A stretch of DNA of 64,000 nt from Anaerolineales bacterium UBA6055. Its GTDB lineage: Bacteria; Chloroflexota; Anaerolineae; Aggregatilineales; Phototrophicaceae. The notes under the pieces were generated by a model that did no database searches, was not told the DNA's origin, and saw only the letters and a list, made by a program, of their open reading frames with translations. The number at the start of each line of letters is the position of its first letter. Position 1 is the stretch's first letter. The position numbers and the translations under genes are program-made. Positions 19,367-28,560 of the stretch are shown here, piece after piece. Location: the NCBI GenBank assembly GCA_002428985.1, contig DIYL01000053.1:233700-297699 (forward strand), read 5' to 3'.

Positions 19367-20503
19367 ATGTCTGAATTATTGGACTATTTTAAAGGTCAGC
19401 AAGATGAGATGATTGACCGTCTGACGACGATGGTAGAGCATGAATCGTTCACGCGTGATAAAGCCATGGTCGATAAGCTTGCAGATTATGTTGTCGAACA
19501 ATTCGAAGAACTCAATGCAGATTCGATAACACGCATGCTACAGGACGAAGTCGGCGATTTTTTACTGGCAAAGTGGAACGAAAATGCTGATGGAAAGCCA
19601 ATTCTCTTCATGGTGCATATCGACACTGTGCATCCAAGTGGTACGTTAGAGACATTCCCTGTCCGTCAAGAAGATGGTAAATATTACGGTCCCGGTGCAT
19701 TCGATATGAAAGCCGGTTTTATTATCGCAACCGAAGCCATTCGCGGTTTGCAAGCACTCGATAAATTCCCAGATCGTCCAATCCACTTTTTGATTACCAG
19801 TGAAGAAGAGATCGGGAGTCCATTATCAGAACCTGTCATCAGAGAAATCGCTGAAGGATGTGAGCTAGTACTCGTGCTAGAGCCGGCAACCCCTGAAGGT
19901 GAAATTAAAACCTCACGTAAAGGCGGCGGTAAATATAGCCTGACGATCGAAGGGCGCGCATCGCACGCAGGTGTCGCTCCACAGCAGGGTATTAATGCTA
20001 TTATTGAATTTGCCCAACAAGCTCTTGAAATTAACCAGCTTAACGACCTCAAAAATGGTACATCCGTATCCGTTACAATGGTCAATGGCGGTACCGCTGG
20101 CAATGTCATTCCAGATCGTGTCGAAGCCCACATTGACACCCGCTTCTTATCAGTAGAAGCAATGGAAGCGGTTCACGATAAATTGACAAATTTGTATCCC
20201 AAAATCCCCGGTGCAAAAGTTGAATGTGTCAAAGGACATTCTCGTCCGCCAATGGTTGAAGTCCCCGGACTTTTTGAAAAAGTCGAAGCAATCGGTAAAG
20301 ATTATAGCGTGTCTATTTATGGAGGCCCATCCGGTGGTGGATCCGATGGAAACTTCACTGCGGCAATGGGTATCCCAACGTTAGATGGCTTAGGCGCACA
20401 TGGCGACGGCGCACATACCTTACACGAACATGTAATTATAAGTAGCTTGCCACGACAAGCAACATTGATTGCAGGCCTCCTCATGGACTGGGAACAATCT
20501 TAA
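19367..20503 (+). CDS. M20-family metallopeptidase, carboxypeptidase G2-like
   Basis: The start is taken at ATG 19367 (378 aa); the frame also offers a GTG two codons earlier. Zinc-binding and catalytic landmarks of family M20 are present. These are HIDTVHP (His84, Asp86), the bridging Asp in GPGAFDMKAG (113), the SEEEIG glutamate pair (146-147), LVLEPA, and a C-terminal His in GAHTLHEH. The lid/dimerisation domain begins with SRKGGGKYSLTIEGRASHAG. The enzyme should be a cytoplasmic two-zinc aminoacyl or glutamate carboxypeptidase. A clear terminator follows the stop codon. Confidence 0.92.
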   Translation: MSELLDYFKGQQDEMIDRLTTMVEHESFTRDKAMVDKLADYVVEQFEELNADSITRMLQDEVGDFLLAKWNENADGKPILFMVHIDTVHPSGTLETFPVRQEDGKYYGPGAFDMKAGFIIATEAIRGLQALDKFPDRPIHFLITSEEEIGSPLSEPVIREIAEGCELVLVLEPATPEGEIKTSRKGGGKYSLTIEGRASHAGVAPQQGINAIIEFAQQALEINQLNDLKNGTSVSVTMVNGGTAGNVIPDRVEAHIDTRFLSVEAMEAVHDKLTNLYPKIPGAKVECVKGHSRPPMVEVPGLFEKVEAIGKDYSVSIYGGPSGGGSDGNFTAAMGIPTLDGLGAHGDGAHTLHEHVIISSLPRQATLIAGLLMDWEQS

Positions 20504-20517
20504 GATAGAATATAAGG

Positions 20518-20545
20518 CAGGGTAGCATTTCTACCCTGTTTTATT
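20518..20545 (+). terminator. rho-independent terminator of the M20 peptidase gene
   Basis: CAGGGTAG (20518-20525) and CTACCCTG (20531-20538) form a perfect 8-bp stem around CATTT, followed by TTTTATT. It lies 15 bp after the stop codon. Confidence 0.9.
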
Positions 20546-20648
20546 ATATAAAATTGAGTAATGGCTTTTTATTTGTAGTTAATTTATAAAAAACACCAAA
20601 TTATCTTGGGATATTTTGACGTTAAATTCAAATTATAAAAGGTCTATC

Positions 20649-21119
20649 ATGTTAGACAATATTGATATGCAGATATTGCGCCTATTGCAAAATGATGGTC
20701 GTATTGCACATTCGACAATTGCAAAACAAGTTGGTCTGACAGGACCATCGGTACATGCACGCATCCAACGTCTCGAAGAGACAGGGATCATCAATGGTTA
20801 CTCGGTGCTGATTAATCCAGAGGCGATTGAACAAGGATTACTCGCATATATACGAGTGCAAACCACAGTAACAGAAGATTTATTTGATGCGTTTGAGACA
20901 TATGTGCGTGATAATCAGATGATTCTGGAATGCCATGATATGGCGGGGGAAGATAGCTATTTTCTCAAGGTGCGCGTAAAAGACACACTCGAACTACAAG
21001 CGTTAATTGCTGAAATACGACGCTATCTACCGGGTTGTCGCACCATTACGTCTATCGCCATGCTGACGATCAAAGAATTCAATGCAAGTGGCACAATATG
21101 GGATAACGACGAAGATTGA
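20649..21119 (+). CDS. Lrp/AsnC-family transcriptional regulator
   Basis: The preferred start is ATG 20649 (156 aa) with AAAGG upstream; an upstream in-frame TTG at 20616 is less likely. The N-terminal HTH (LDNIDMQILRLLQNDGRIAHSTIAKQ, LTGPSVHARIQRLEETGII) and the C-terminal RAM/ligand domain (LKVRVKDTLELQALIAEI) are standard. Lrp-type proteins sense amino acids. The next gene, 38 bp downstream on the same strand, is a LysE-type exporter, so this regulator probably controls amino-acid export. Confidence 0.93.
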   Translation: MLDNIDMQILRLLQNDGRIAHSTIAKQVGLTGPSVHARIQRLEETGIINGYSVLINPEAIEQGLLAYIRVQTTVTEDLFDAFETYVRDNQMILECHDMAGEDSYFLKVRVKDTLELQALIAEIRRYLPGCRTITSIAMLTIKEFNASGTIWDNDED

Positions 21120-21157
21120 GGAGATTCCGTTGCTCCTCGTCACTAGGAGCATGATAG

Positions 21158-21787
21158 ATGGAGACTCTCTTTTTTACAGCATTTGCAATGTCTATTAGTT
21201 TTGCCTTACAACCCGGTGTCATTGGTTTCGAGGCCTTGCGTCGCGGTATATCGCATGGTTGGTCTGCCGCCCTCAATGTTGAGCTTGGTTCATTAGTCGG
21301 CGATGCAGCATGGGCAGTGATTGCCCTACTGGGCGCATCCATCCTCTTTCAGAATCCAGTCATTACCCTTGGGCTAGGATTATTTGGATGTGGTTTATTG
21401 TTGCGTTTTGCATGGGAGGCATGGCAAGCTTCACGTTCTGATGTAGACTTCCAAGCAGAAAATAACACTGCACAAGGCAATCATTTTATTGCTGGCGCTA
21501 TGTTGTCTCTGTCCAACCCACAAAACATTACTGCATGGCTTGGTATGAGTGGTACGATTATCGGGTTGGGTTTCCTCGACCCAGAGCCGATTCATCTCGT
21601 GGTATTTTTTGCAGGTTTCATGATTGCACAAGTTTGTTGGTGTTTCTTCTATGCGACAGTCGTCGAGTATGGACGACGCATGCTAAACCAACGCGTCTAT
21701 CGTTGGATTAACGTAGCGTGTTCTGTTTTTCTCGCTTATCTTGGTGTCTCGCTATTTTTCCAAACTGTACAGATGATTGTTGTCTAA
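21158..21787 (+). CDS. LysE/RhtB-family amino-acid exporter
   Basis: The 209-residue protein has about six hydrophobic helices. It carries the LysE-family N-terminal signature FALQPGVIGFEALRRGISHGW followed by a conserved GDAAW in the second helix, and SNPQNITAWLG in the centre. Members export amino acids such as lysine, homoserine or threonine by proton antiport. AGGAG lies 7 nt before the ATG. The pairing with an Lrp-type regulator directly upstream supports an amino-acid export role; the exact substrate is open. Confidence 0.92.
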   Translation: METLFFTAFAMSISFALQPGVIGFEALRRGISHGWSAALNVELGSLVGDAAWAVIALLGASILFQNPVITLGLGLFGCGLLLRFAWEAWQASRSDVDFQAENNTAQGNHFIAGAMLSLSNPQNITAWLGMSGTIIGLGFLDPEPIHLVVFFAGFMIAQVCWCFFYATVVEYGRRMLNQRVYRWINVACSVFLAYLGVSLFFQTVQMIVV

Positions 21788-21799
21788 CTCTGAGTAATT

Positions 21800-22000
21800 T
21801 TAGGATATTTGAGGGTTCGCTTGGACAACTCGACAGACATACGATGGTACATCATAACGTTGCCCATTTTTACAGGAGATTACCCCTAACCATCCATTTG
21901 AATACACATAAACAACCGTGTAGATGCCACGTTCTGCTTCAAAGTATGGCGTGGTTAGACGCACGGTTTGACCACTTGAAATGGTGTTCCCATTAAGCAT
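21800..22000 (-). CDS. small SH3/KOW-like beta protein
   Basis: The 66-residue protein is predicted to be all-beta (GQTVRLTTPYFEAERG, YTVVYVYSNGWLGVIS), the sort of pattern seen in small SH3 or KOW barrels. It has two Cys residues. AGGAGATTCTT directly precedes the ATG, an excellent ribosome site, and a TATACT box with two hairpins lies further upstream, so it is very probably a real gene. It converges on the LysE gene. No family is recognised. Confidence 0.65.
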   Translation of the reverse strand: MLNGNTISSGQTVRLTTPYFEAERGIYTVVYVYSNGWLGVISCKNGQRYDVPSYVCRVVQANPQIS

Positions 22001-22016
22001 AAGAATCTCCTATGAT

Positions 22017-22086
22017 GTTGTGATGAAATGGATTCACAACCTCTGGTGTGGGAGGTTGGTTTGTGTTATGTTACACGACTAGTATA
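22017..22086 (-). promoter_or_regulatory. leader of the small SH3-like gene: -10 box and alternative hairpins
   Basis: TATACT at 22086-22081 (minus strand) is a likely -10 box. Between it and the ribosome site are two overlapping inverted repeats: GTTGTGA (22017-22023) with TCACAAC (22034-22040), and CAACCTC with GAGGTTG directly next to it. They share bases and so would be mutually exclusive. This looks like a structured leader. Confidence 0.4.
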
Positions 22087-22189
22087 GCACAGATGAGCGT
22101 TTTCTGTTGGTTAGAATCGGGTTGAGATTTCTTCAATATCTCAATAGCTTTCTTCGAAACACCAACTAACTTTTTGACAAACCAGACGT

Positions 22190-23386
22190 TCAGTTTTTTA
22201 TATACGTACCATTTTCTACCACGATCTGACCACCCTTGATGACATACCGTGGTGCGGGACGGTCAACAACAGCTTGCGCAGGTGTTTCGCCATCAATCAC
22301 AAGAAAGTCTGCATTTTTCCCGATCGCTAGCCCGTAGTCGTCATCTTTCATGACGGTTGCACCACCATACGTTGCCACATCCAGCAAAAATTCAACATCT
22401 TCATCGCGCCGGAATCCACAGCGATAACCTAGCATTCGCACACGGTCTAATAAGTTGACACTGTTATAAATACCCCACAAATCATGGACACCGTCTGTGC
22501 CTGTACATAGCTTCACGCCTGCATCGTAGAGCTTTTTCAACGGTGGAAATGCGGATGTACCTGATCCAAGCGACATAATCGCAATATCATTATCGAGGAG
22601 TAATCCAATTAGTTTATCGAGGTGTGCCTCACCTACCATCCCCAGACAAAAGACATGGCTAATCGTGACTTTGCCCTGTAAACCAAGCGCGCGGGTACGA
22701 TCAGCAATTAGCTCAACGGATAATGCACCAAGTTCGCCAGGTTCATGCAGATGGATATCAACTTCCACCCCATAACGGTCAGCGATCTCAAAGACCGTAT
22801 CAATGTGCTTAACTGGATCACGGTCGATAATCGACGGATCAAGTCCGCCAATGGCCGTGCCTCCCATTTTGATCGCCTCGTCGAGTAACGCAACCGTCCC
22901 TTCACGAATCAGCATGCCACTTTGTGGGAAAGCAACTGTTTGCAACGTCAACTGATCTTTGTAAGTTTCGCCTGTTTGCAGAACCCCTTCCCAATGCTTG
23001 AGTCCAGCAACCGTATCAATATCCACATGCGTGCGAATATGTGTTACGCCGCAGGCAATCGCCATTTCGACTTCAATGGCGGACTGTTTACCAGCATCAA
23101 TATTCATCTCAGCGCGGACAGTCCGTTCATTATCGACATAATCTTTGATACGGCGCGGTTCGGGCACAGAGTTCGGTCGCCACGGCAGACCGAGCAAATT
23201 TTTATCAATATGGGCGTGAGCATTGACCAACCCCGGCAAGAGCAATCGCCCCTCGCCATCAATCATAGGGACATCATCCGACGCTGTAATATCAGCTTCC
23301 ATCTTCTCGATTTTGCTATCGGAGACAAACACATCGATGGCGTCATTACCCATTGGGCGGACATTTTTTAGGAGTAAGCTGGACAT
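22190..23386 (-). CDS. amidohydrolase, cytosine-deaminase-like
   Basis: The 398-residue protein belongs to the metal-dependent amidohydrolases, close to the CodA branch. NAHAHIDK provides His57 and His59, HLHEPGELG gives the strand-5 His, ISHVFCLG the next His, and GTDGVHDLW the catalytic Asp. CodA-like members deaminate cytosine, isoguanine or related N-heterocycles. AAAGGAAAATAA before the ATG supports the start. It lies just downstream of the HExxH membrane protein on the same strand (33 bp), and may be the last gene of that minus-strand run. Confidence 0.88.
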   Translation of the reverse strand: MSSLLLKNVRPMGNDAIDVFVSDSKIEKMEADITASDDVPMIDGEGRLLLPGLVNAHAHIDKNLLGLPWRPNSVPEPRRIKDYVDNERTVRAEMNIDAGKQSAIEVEMAIACGVTHIRTHVDIDTVAGLKHWEGVLQTGETYKDQLTLQTVAFPQSGMLIREGTVALLDEAIKMGGTAIGGLDPSIIDRDPVKHIDTVFEIADRYGVEVDIHLHEPGELGALSVELIADRTRALGLQGKVTISHVFCLGMVGEAHLDKLIGLLLDNDIAIMSLGSGTSAFPPLKKLYDAGVKLCTGTDGVHDLWGIYNSVNLLDRVRMLGYRCGFRRDEDVEFLLDVATYGGATVMKDDDYGLAIGKNADFLVIDGETPAQAVVDRPAPRYVIKGGQIVVENGTYIKN

Positions 23387-23419
23387 TTATTTTCCTTTGT
23401 GCTCTTTGTTTCTTTATGA

Positions 23420-24730
23420 TTATTGCAAGCGCTCTACAAGTTCTGCCAATTCATCGCGCGTCGTGATACTCCGCAAATAGTGCAAATATTCCTGTGGGTT
23501 ATCGCTTGCTTCTAACACAGCGCGAACGTTGGGACCAATCGGATCTGTACCGCCGATACCCGGAATATCACCCGATTGATACCCACCGAAGAATGCAAAA
23601 TACGCTTGATTCAATTTACGAATGTTGTAGCCATTTTCTACAAATAGCGCCCGTTGCGATTCCATATACGCTTCGGCTTCGTCGACCTTGCCCTCTGCTA
23701 ATAACTCATCTACTGTCACCCGTGTCTCATTCATTGTCGCACCAAAATCAAAGCGATCAGGGTCAATCGGCTGTGGCGTTACAGGCTCAGCATTAGGGTC
23801 AGGCAATTCTGGCAAACGCGGTGGTGGATGATCCGGATAGTAACGTTCAAGGACTTTAGTGGCTATCACCTTGCCAAATATATCAGCAGTTGTTTCGTTA
23901 ATAATCCTAGCTTCACTAGCGAATCCATCACCACCTGTAAAATAGCTCAGTCCCAGCGGATAGAAGAACAAATAATGATGTGCCCACTCATGCGCAAACA
24001 CTTCCACAGCATAACTAATCGATGCCGTCTCAAAAATCATTGCCGGATACAATGCAATCCCACCTAACGGCACAATTAAAGACGACACATCGTAAGTATC
24101 ATCAATGAATGTTTCGATTTCAGTCGCTTCGTCAACAGGCAATGGCACAAGATTAAGTGAAATCTCGAAGCGGATTTTATCGCGTGGTGAGACAATCAAT
24201 AAATTGGGCACTTCTGTAAAATGCATCGACATCGGTGGGAATAATTGTCCAGCAAAACCAAACCCTTCTTCAACCAGAATCGTGGCAACTTGCCCCTCAA
24301 GGATTGCCTCAGCAGTCAGTTGACGACTTCGCAAGCTATCGCGTAGGTTATTGCGTTCGGTCTGTAGGTCAGCAGAAGCTATATCAGGATCATCAATGTC
24401 GGGATCAACATAAATCTGGCGGATTTCGCGCTCAAGTTGTTGGGCGCGGACAAGGTCAGCCATATAATCACGGACATACTGTGAGCCTTCTTCGGGACTC
24501 AAATACGCATGTTTACCAAATAATGTCTGATTGAATTTACTTCCGAGTGCATTAAGTTCCCAACCGATATAGTCAAAGTTGTAATCGCTGATGTGAAATG
24601 CAAGCGCATTAAACAACCCGTTCATATTGACAGTTGAGCCCGGAATCAGCCAGAATATCACAAACAGAACTAAAGTAAGCCGAATATGCTTGAGGATTGT
24701 GAGTGGGAATTGATAGATATGTTTGAACAT
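23420..24730 (-). CDS. membrane-anchored putative zinc metallopeptidase (HExxH)
   Basis: The 436-residue protein has a hydrophobic N-terminal helix (about 15-30, LTLVLFVIFWLIPG) and then a mostly soluble domain. Near residue 247 is HEWAHH, an HExxH zinc site inside a hydrophobic stretch (EVFAHEWAHHYLFF). Downstream is NETTADIFGK, which could give the third ligand. That is a gluzincin-like layout, but no named family is recognised. No strong ribosome site is seen at the ATG. It lies 78 bp after the ABC permease stop with a hairpin between, so it may be a separate transcript. Confidence 0.75.
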   Translation of the reverse strand: MFKHIYQFPLTILKHIRLTLVLFVIFWLIPGSTVNMNGLFNALAFHISDYNFDYIGWELNALGSKFNQTLFGKHAYLSPEEGSQYVRDYMADLVRAQQLEREIRQIYVDPDIDDPDIASADLQTERNNLRDSLRSRQLTAEAILEGQVATILVEEGFGFAGQLFPPMSMHFTEVPNLLIVSPRDKIRFEISLNLVPLPVDEATEIETFIDDTYDVSSLIVPLGGIALYPAMIFETASISYAVEVFAHEWAHHYLFFYPLGLSYFTGGDGFASEARIINETTADIFGKVIATKVLERYYPDHPPPRLPELPDPNAEPVTPQPIDPDRFDFGATMNETRVTVDELLAEGKVDEAEAYMESQRALFVENGYNIRKLNQAYFAFFGGYQSGDIPGIGGTDPIGPNVRAVLEASDNPQEYLHYLRSITTRDELAELVERLQ

Positions 24731-24768
24731 ATCATCAGTTTAAAATAGAAGATGCCAAAGCGAAAGTA

Positions 24769-24797
24769 TAAGGGCAAGTGTTTAAGTCCTGCCCTTA
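24769..24797. terminator. intergenic hairpin between permease and HExxH gene
   Basis: TAAGGGCA (24769-24776) pairs with TGCCCTTA (24790-24797) around 13 nt. There is no clean T tract, so it could be a weak terminator or processing site after the ABC operon. Confidence 0.4.
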
Positions 24798-24808
24798 ATG
24801 CATTACCG

Positions 24809-26077
24809 TTAATCACCGAATTGGAATCCACGAACCCCAATTATAAACAGCACTACTGATGCCACCAGCAACACACCAACTTCAGGCAAAATTTCAACAA
24901 GTCCACCACCAAAGAAAATCAGATCATTAAAGCCACCCATTACCCATGCGACGGGTGAAATATGTCCGACGACATACATGAAATCCGGCACGATCGCTAG
25001 TGGCCACCATGCCCCACCCAGAGGCGCAAGAACTAAACCGAGTAACGTTGCAAGACTATTGGCTTGACCTTCTGATGTGACCCGTGTCGCAAGCGCAAAT
25101 GTCAGAGCCGTGGAGCACAATACAAATGCACTAACGAGAATAAGTAGTGCAAGGATCGAATCCCCATAATTGACCCCAACCAACAAACCTACAGCTAGCA
25201 AAATAGCGTATTGGATCATGCCTAAAGTAAAGTACATCAAGATTTTACCGCCAAGGATTTCGGAACGCGTCAACGGCATCACTGTTAAGCGTTGCAATGT
25301 CCATTGTTTACGATCACGAATGAGTGTCACCAATCCAGCCAGCACAGTGAATAATACTTGCATCGCGCCAATCCCCGGAATCGACTGCCCAAACCCTGTA
25401 CCGACATCAGACCCAGTCTGCTCACCTTCTTCCGTCAAAATATAACGGATCACCAGCGGATTATCGTCGATCAACTCGGTTGCACGACTGTACACATTCT
25501 GCCGAAATTCTTCCTGTTCACTGTCGCTCTCAAACCCACCGAGATCGCTAGCAATAAGCACACCGACTCGCCCAGCAACAAACGCGCTATTCATACGCTC
25601 AATCGTCGCCGAGACAATCGACCCAACTGGATTACCTGTTTGTAGGGTTTCATTGGTATAGTACGTCATACTGACTTCGTTAAATGCTTGCAACTCTGCT
25701 TCAAAGTTTTCCGGAATGACAACTGCTGAGATGGTATCATTAGCATTCAATCGAGCAATTGCCATATCAATGGTCAGTTCATCAACTGGCTCGGGAAGTG
25801 CACAATTGTCATCAAATGGGCACACGATCAAGTTTTCAGATTCACTTAGATTATCGATAAATTCTAGCGATATTGAGCTTTTATCGTTATCAACAATATC
25901 CATGCGATATTTAATCGGTTCGTCACTTATGCTAGTATTACCGCCGAATGTCCCCCCAAAAGCAATCCCAAGCGCAATCGACATAAAAATCGGGACAACC
26001 GTCAAGCTAATGATGTTGCCACGCTCAGAGAAGAAAATCCGTAGGTCATTGAGTGCAATTTCAAAGATATTACGCAT
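24809..26077 (-). CDS. ABC-2 type exporter permease (second)
   Basis: The preferred start is the ATG at 26077 (MRNIFEI), 8 nt behind AGGAGG; an ATG two codons earlier (26083) sits too close to it. The ~422-residue protein has one N-terminal helix (IISLTVVPIFMSIALGIAFGG), a ~200-residue extracytoplasmic domain, and five helices at the C-terminus, the usual ABC-2/YhfI-DrrB-like topology. The segment RDRKQWTLQRLTVMPLTRSEILGGK is the conserved coupling helix region. It forms an exporter with the upstream permease and ATPase. Confidence 0.9.
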   Translation of the reverse strand: MRNIFEIALNDLRIFFSERGNIISLTVVPIFMSIALGIAFGGTFGGNTSISDEPIKYRMDIVDNDKSSISLEFIDNLSESENLIVCPFDDNCALPEPVDELTIDMAIARLNANDTISAVVIPENFEAELQAFNEVSMTYYTNETLQTGNPVGSIVSATIERMNSAFVAGRVGVLIASDLGGFESDSEQEEFRQNVYSRATELIDDNPLVIRYILTEEGEQTGSDVGTGFGQSIPGIGAMQVLFTVLAGLVTLIRDRKQWTLQRLTVMPLTRSEILGGKILMYFTLGMIQYAILLAVGLLVGVNYGDSILALLILVSAFVLCSTALTFALATRVTSEGQANSLATLLGLVLAPLGGAWWPLAIVPDFMYVVGHISPVAWVMGGFNDLIFFGGGLVEILPEVGVLLVASVVLFIIGVRGFQFGD

Positions 26078-26089
26078 TATCATTTCCTC

Positions 26090-27490
26090 CTAAATATCGA
26101 TGCGACGGCTAAAGAGCCATGTACCGATTGAAAACAGTACCCCGCCAAGCACTATCAAGATCAGCAGATTGATCCCAATATCGGTGTTGCCGATAGATAA
26201 TTTGTCAAACGCATCCGATCCCCAATAGATTAGTGAGAATTGACGCAATGTTCCTGGCAATTGAATCCCAAATGCACCACCGAGGAACGCCAAGAGGATG
26301 TTGACAATCGGACTGATAATTTGGGCTTGTTGTGCATCTTTTGCCAAACCAGCGACAAAGATACCCACCCCAGACACAGCCAGAGCCATCGTCATTACTA
26401 GCAAGATAAGATGTAGGAAATTTGTCCCCCAAATAAGCGTCAGTTCGCCTTCGACAATACTAGCAACAGCAATAAGCCCCGCCATCAGCAATAGTAGTTG
26501 GAAAATCACCGTGATGACTGTCCCCAACAGATTACCTGCTAACAGATACCAGCGTGGAATTGGCGCGACAGACAGACGGTCAAATGTCCCTTGCTTCTTC
26601 TCTTCATAGATAAACAAGACAGCTTGTACCGCTGTAAAGAGCGCAAAAAACGCTGCCTGCGCTGACCCAATACTTACCACAATTTGTACAAACGGGCTGG
26701 CATCTTGCACACTATTGAGCGGTTCTTCATCAAGGCGAATACTTGTAATCGTGCCATCAAATGCACAGGCAAAGGACGCAAAGTCATCTGTATCAGCATC
26801 TTGAATCCGACTCAAGAAAGACGGCTGTATCAGTAGATTCTCAAATGTAGATTGTATGACGATGTTACCAGCATTCATGCGATTGGTGATGCCCTCAAGA
26901 ATGCTTCTGACAATCCCTGCTGAAAGCGTTGATCCACTATTAGCATAGAGTTCAATTTCTGCGGATTCCGTATCAATATTGTCAAATCCAAGTATGCTGT
27001 TGATACCAAAATTTTGTCCCGCTGACATGGCTTGGGTGAAGTTATGAGGGATAATCAAGACAGCCACATGATCACCCTGTTCGACCGCTTGCCGAGCTAA
27101 ATCGGGGTCGTCGTATTCCGAGACAACCATGTTGATGTCAAATAGAACATCTTCATCCGTATTGGTCGTATCCAGTGTAGATTCATCATCATTAATGGCG
27201 CACGACTCGTCATCAAAATTGTCATTAGCCACAATTTCGACATCTTCACCGCCAATATTGCGGAAGATAGCTACCAGTTGATTACCATAGTTGAAGCTAT
27301 TACCACCGAGTTGAACTTCTTGATCCTGATTGACAATAGCCAGATCAATTTCGCGTGCACCGCCACCACCAAAAGCAAGCCCGATAATGGTTGAAAGTAA
27401 CAACGGAGTCGCAATCATGATCAGGATTAAGTTGCGATCTGTAAATGTCGTGTATAGGTCACGTACAGCGATCGTAAAAATTTGATACAT
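26090..27490 (-). CDS. ABC-2 type exporter permease (first)
   Basis: The 466-residue protein has the same build as the next gene: an N-terminal helix (LILIMIATPLLLSTIIGLAFGG), a large acidic outside domain, and a C-terminal helix bundle with EEKKQGTFDRLSVAPIPRWYLLAGN as coupling segment. The outside domain is longer and holds Cys residues. Its start follows the ATPase stop by 2 bp, and the next permease follows its stop by 12 bp, so the three genes are clearly one operon. The two unlike permeases probably pair as a heterodimer. Confidence 0.9.
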   Translation of the reverse strand: MYQIFTIAVRDLYTTFTDRNLILIMIATPLLLSTIIGLAFGGGGAREIDLAIVNQDQEVQLGGNSFNYGNQLVAIFRNIGGEDVEIVANDNFDDESCAINDDESTLDTTNTDEDVLFDINMVVSEYDDPDLARQAVEQGDHVAVLIIPHNFTQAMSAGQNFGINSILGFDNIDTESAEIELYANSGSTLSAGIVRSILEGITNRMNAGNIVIQSTFENLLIQPSFLSRIQDADTDDFASFACAFDGTITSIRLDEEPLNSVQDASPFVQIVVSIGSAQAAFFALFTAVQAVLFIYEEKKQGTFDRLSVAPIPRWYLLAGNLLGTVITVIFQLLLLMAGLIAVASIVEGELTLIWGTNFLHLILLVMTMALAVSGVGIFVAGLAKDAQQAQIISPIVNILLAFLGGAFGIQLPGTLRQFSLIYWGSDAFDKLSIGNTDIGINLLILIVLGGVLFSIGTWLFSRRIDI

Positions 27491-27492
27491 AA

Positions 27493-28560
27493 CTAATCCC
27501 TTAGCGCCCGTCCAGTTAGGTGCAGAAAGACAGCTTCAAGATCAGGTTCGCGGATTTCGACCGACAATATGTCCACATCCGATTCATTTGCAATACGGAT
27601 GATATCTGGCAGAGCTTTACGTCCACGTTGTGCCATAACAGTAATCAATCCTTCGCGAGTTTGTCCTGCACGCACAACTGCAACCGAGCTTGTTGACCGT
27701 TTATCAATCACTAGTTCATCTTTATCGGAGGATTCTTTTACAAGATCAACAACATCGTAACGCGCTGACCCAACACCATCGACTTCATTTTCGATGCGTC
27801 GTAAAACAGGTTCATCTAGTGTTTGTGTACCGATACTAAAGATCAGCCGATCTTCTTCACCTACTTGTTCCGTTAATTCCCCGACTGTTCCAAGCGCGAT
27901 AATTTCGCCGTGATCAATAATGCCGACCCGATCACTGAGCTCTTGAGCTTCTTCCATCAAATGTGTGGTATAGAGAACTGTCATACCATACTCATCACGT
28001 AAACGAAACACTGTATCGAGAATACGGCGGCGATTTTGCGGATCAATTCCGACCGTCGGTTCATCCATATAGACAAGCTTAGGACGATGTAACAACCCAA
28101 CCCCAATATTGACCCGTCGCTTCATACCACCAGAGAAGTTTTCAACTTTGTCATTCTGGCGATCTTGCAAATCAATAAAATCAAGCACTTCATCTACACG
28201 CATACTCAATTCTTTGCCACGTAGACCATACATCTTGCCAAAGAATTCCAGATTTTGTCGCGCCGACAGATTCAGATAGAGGGCGATTTCCTGTGGCACA
28301 ACACCAAGTAGCCGTTTGGCATCAAGCGGATTTGTGCGAATTGAATGCCCTCCAATCGTGGCGTCACCTTCGCTTGGAGCGACCAATCCACTAATCATTG
28401 AAATTGTTGTTGTTTTCCCCGCACCATTCGGTCCTAATAGGCTGAAAATCTCGCCTTGCCGAATATCGAGGTCAATACCTTTTACAGCATGAATTTCTTT
28501 ATTGCCGGACTTGTACATCTTGGCAAGTCCACGCACTTCGATCATGTGCTTTATACTCAT
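27493..28560 (-). CDS. ABC exporter ATP-binding protein
   Basis: The 355-residue ATPase has Walker A GPNGAGKTT (43-51), Q-loop VVPQE, signature FSGGMKRR (142-149), Walker B LVYMDEPT (162-169) and the H-loop in TTHLMEE. About 100 extra residues at the C-terminus form the domain often seen in drug-exporter (DrrA/CcmA-type) ATPases. Its ATG overlaps the padR stop (ATGA), so translation is coupled. GGGGAG precedes the start. It powers export by the two permeases that follow; a PadR partner usually points to a drug or lipid-like substrate. Confidence 0.94.
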   Translation of the reverse strand: MSIKHMIEVRGLAKMYKSGNKEIHAVKGIDLDIRQGEIFSLLGPNGAGKTTTISMISGLVAPSEGDATIGGHSIRTNPLDAKRLLGVVPQEIALYLNLSARQNLEFFGKMYGLRGKELSMRVDEVLDFIDLQDRQNDKVENFSGGMKRRVNIGVGLLHRPKLVYMDEPTVGIDPQNRRRILDTVFRLRDEYGMTVLYTTHLMEEAQELSDRVGIIDHGEIIALGTVGELTEQVGEEDRLIFSIGTQTLDEPVLRRIENEVDGVGSARYDVVDLVKESSDKDELVIDKRSTSSVAVVRAGQTREGLITVMAQRGRKALPDIIRIANESDVDILSVEIREPDLEAVFLHLTGRALRD

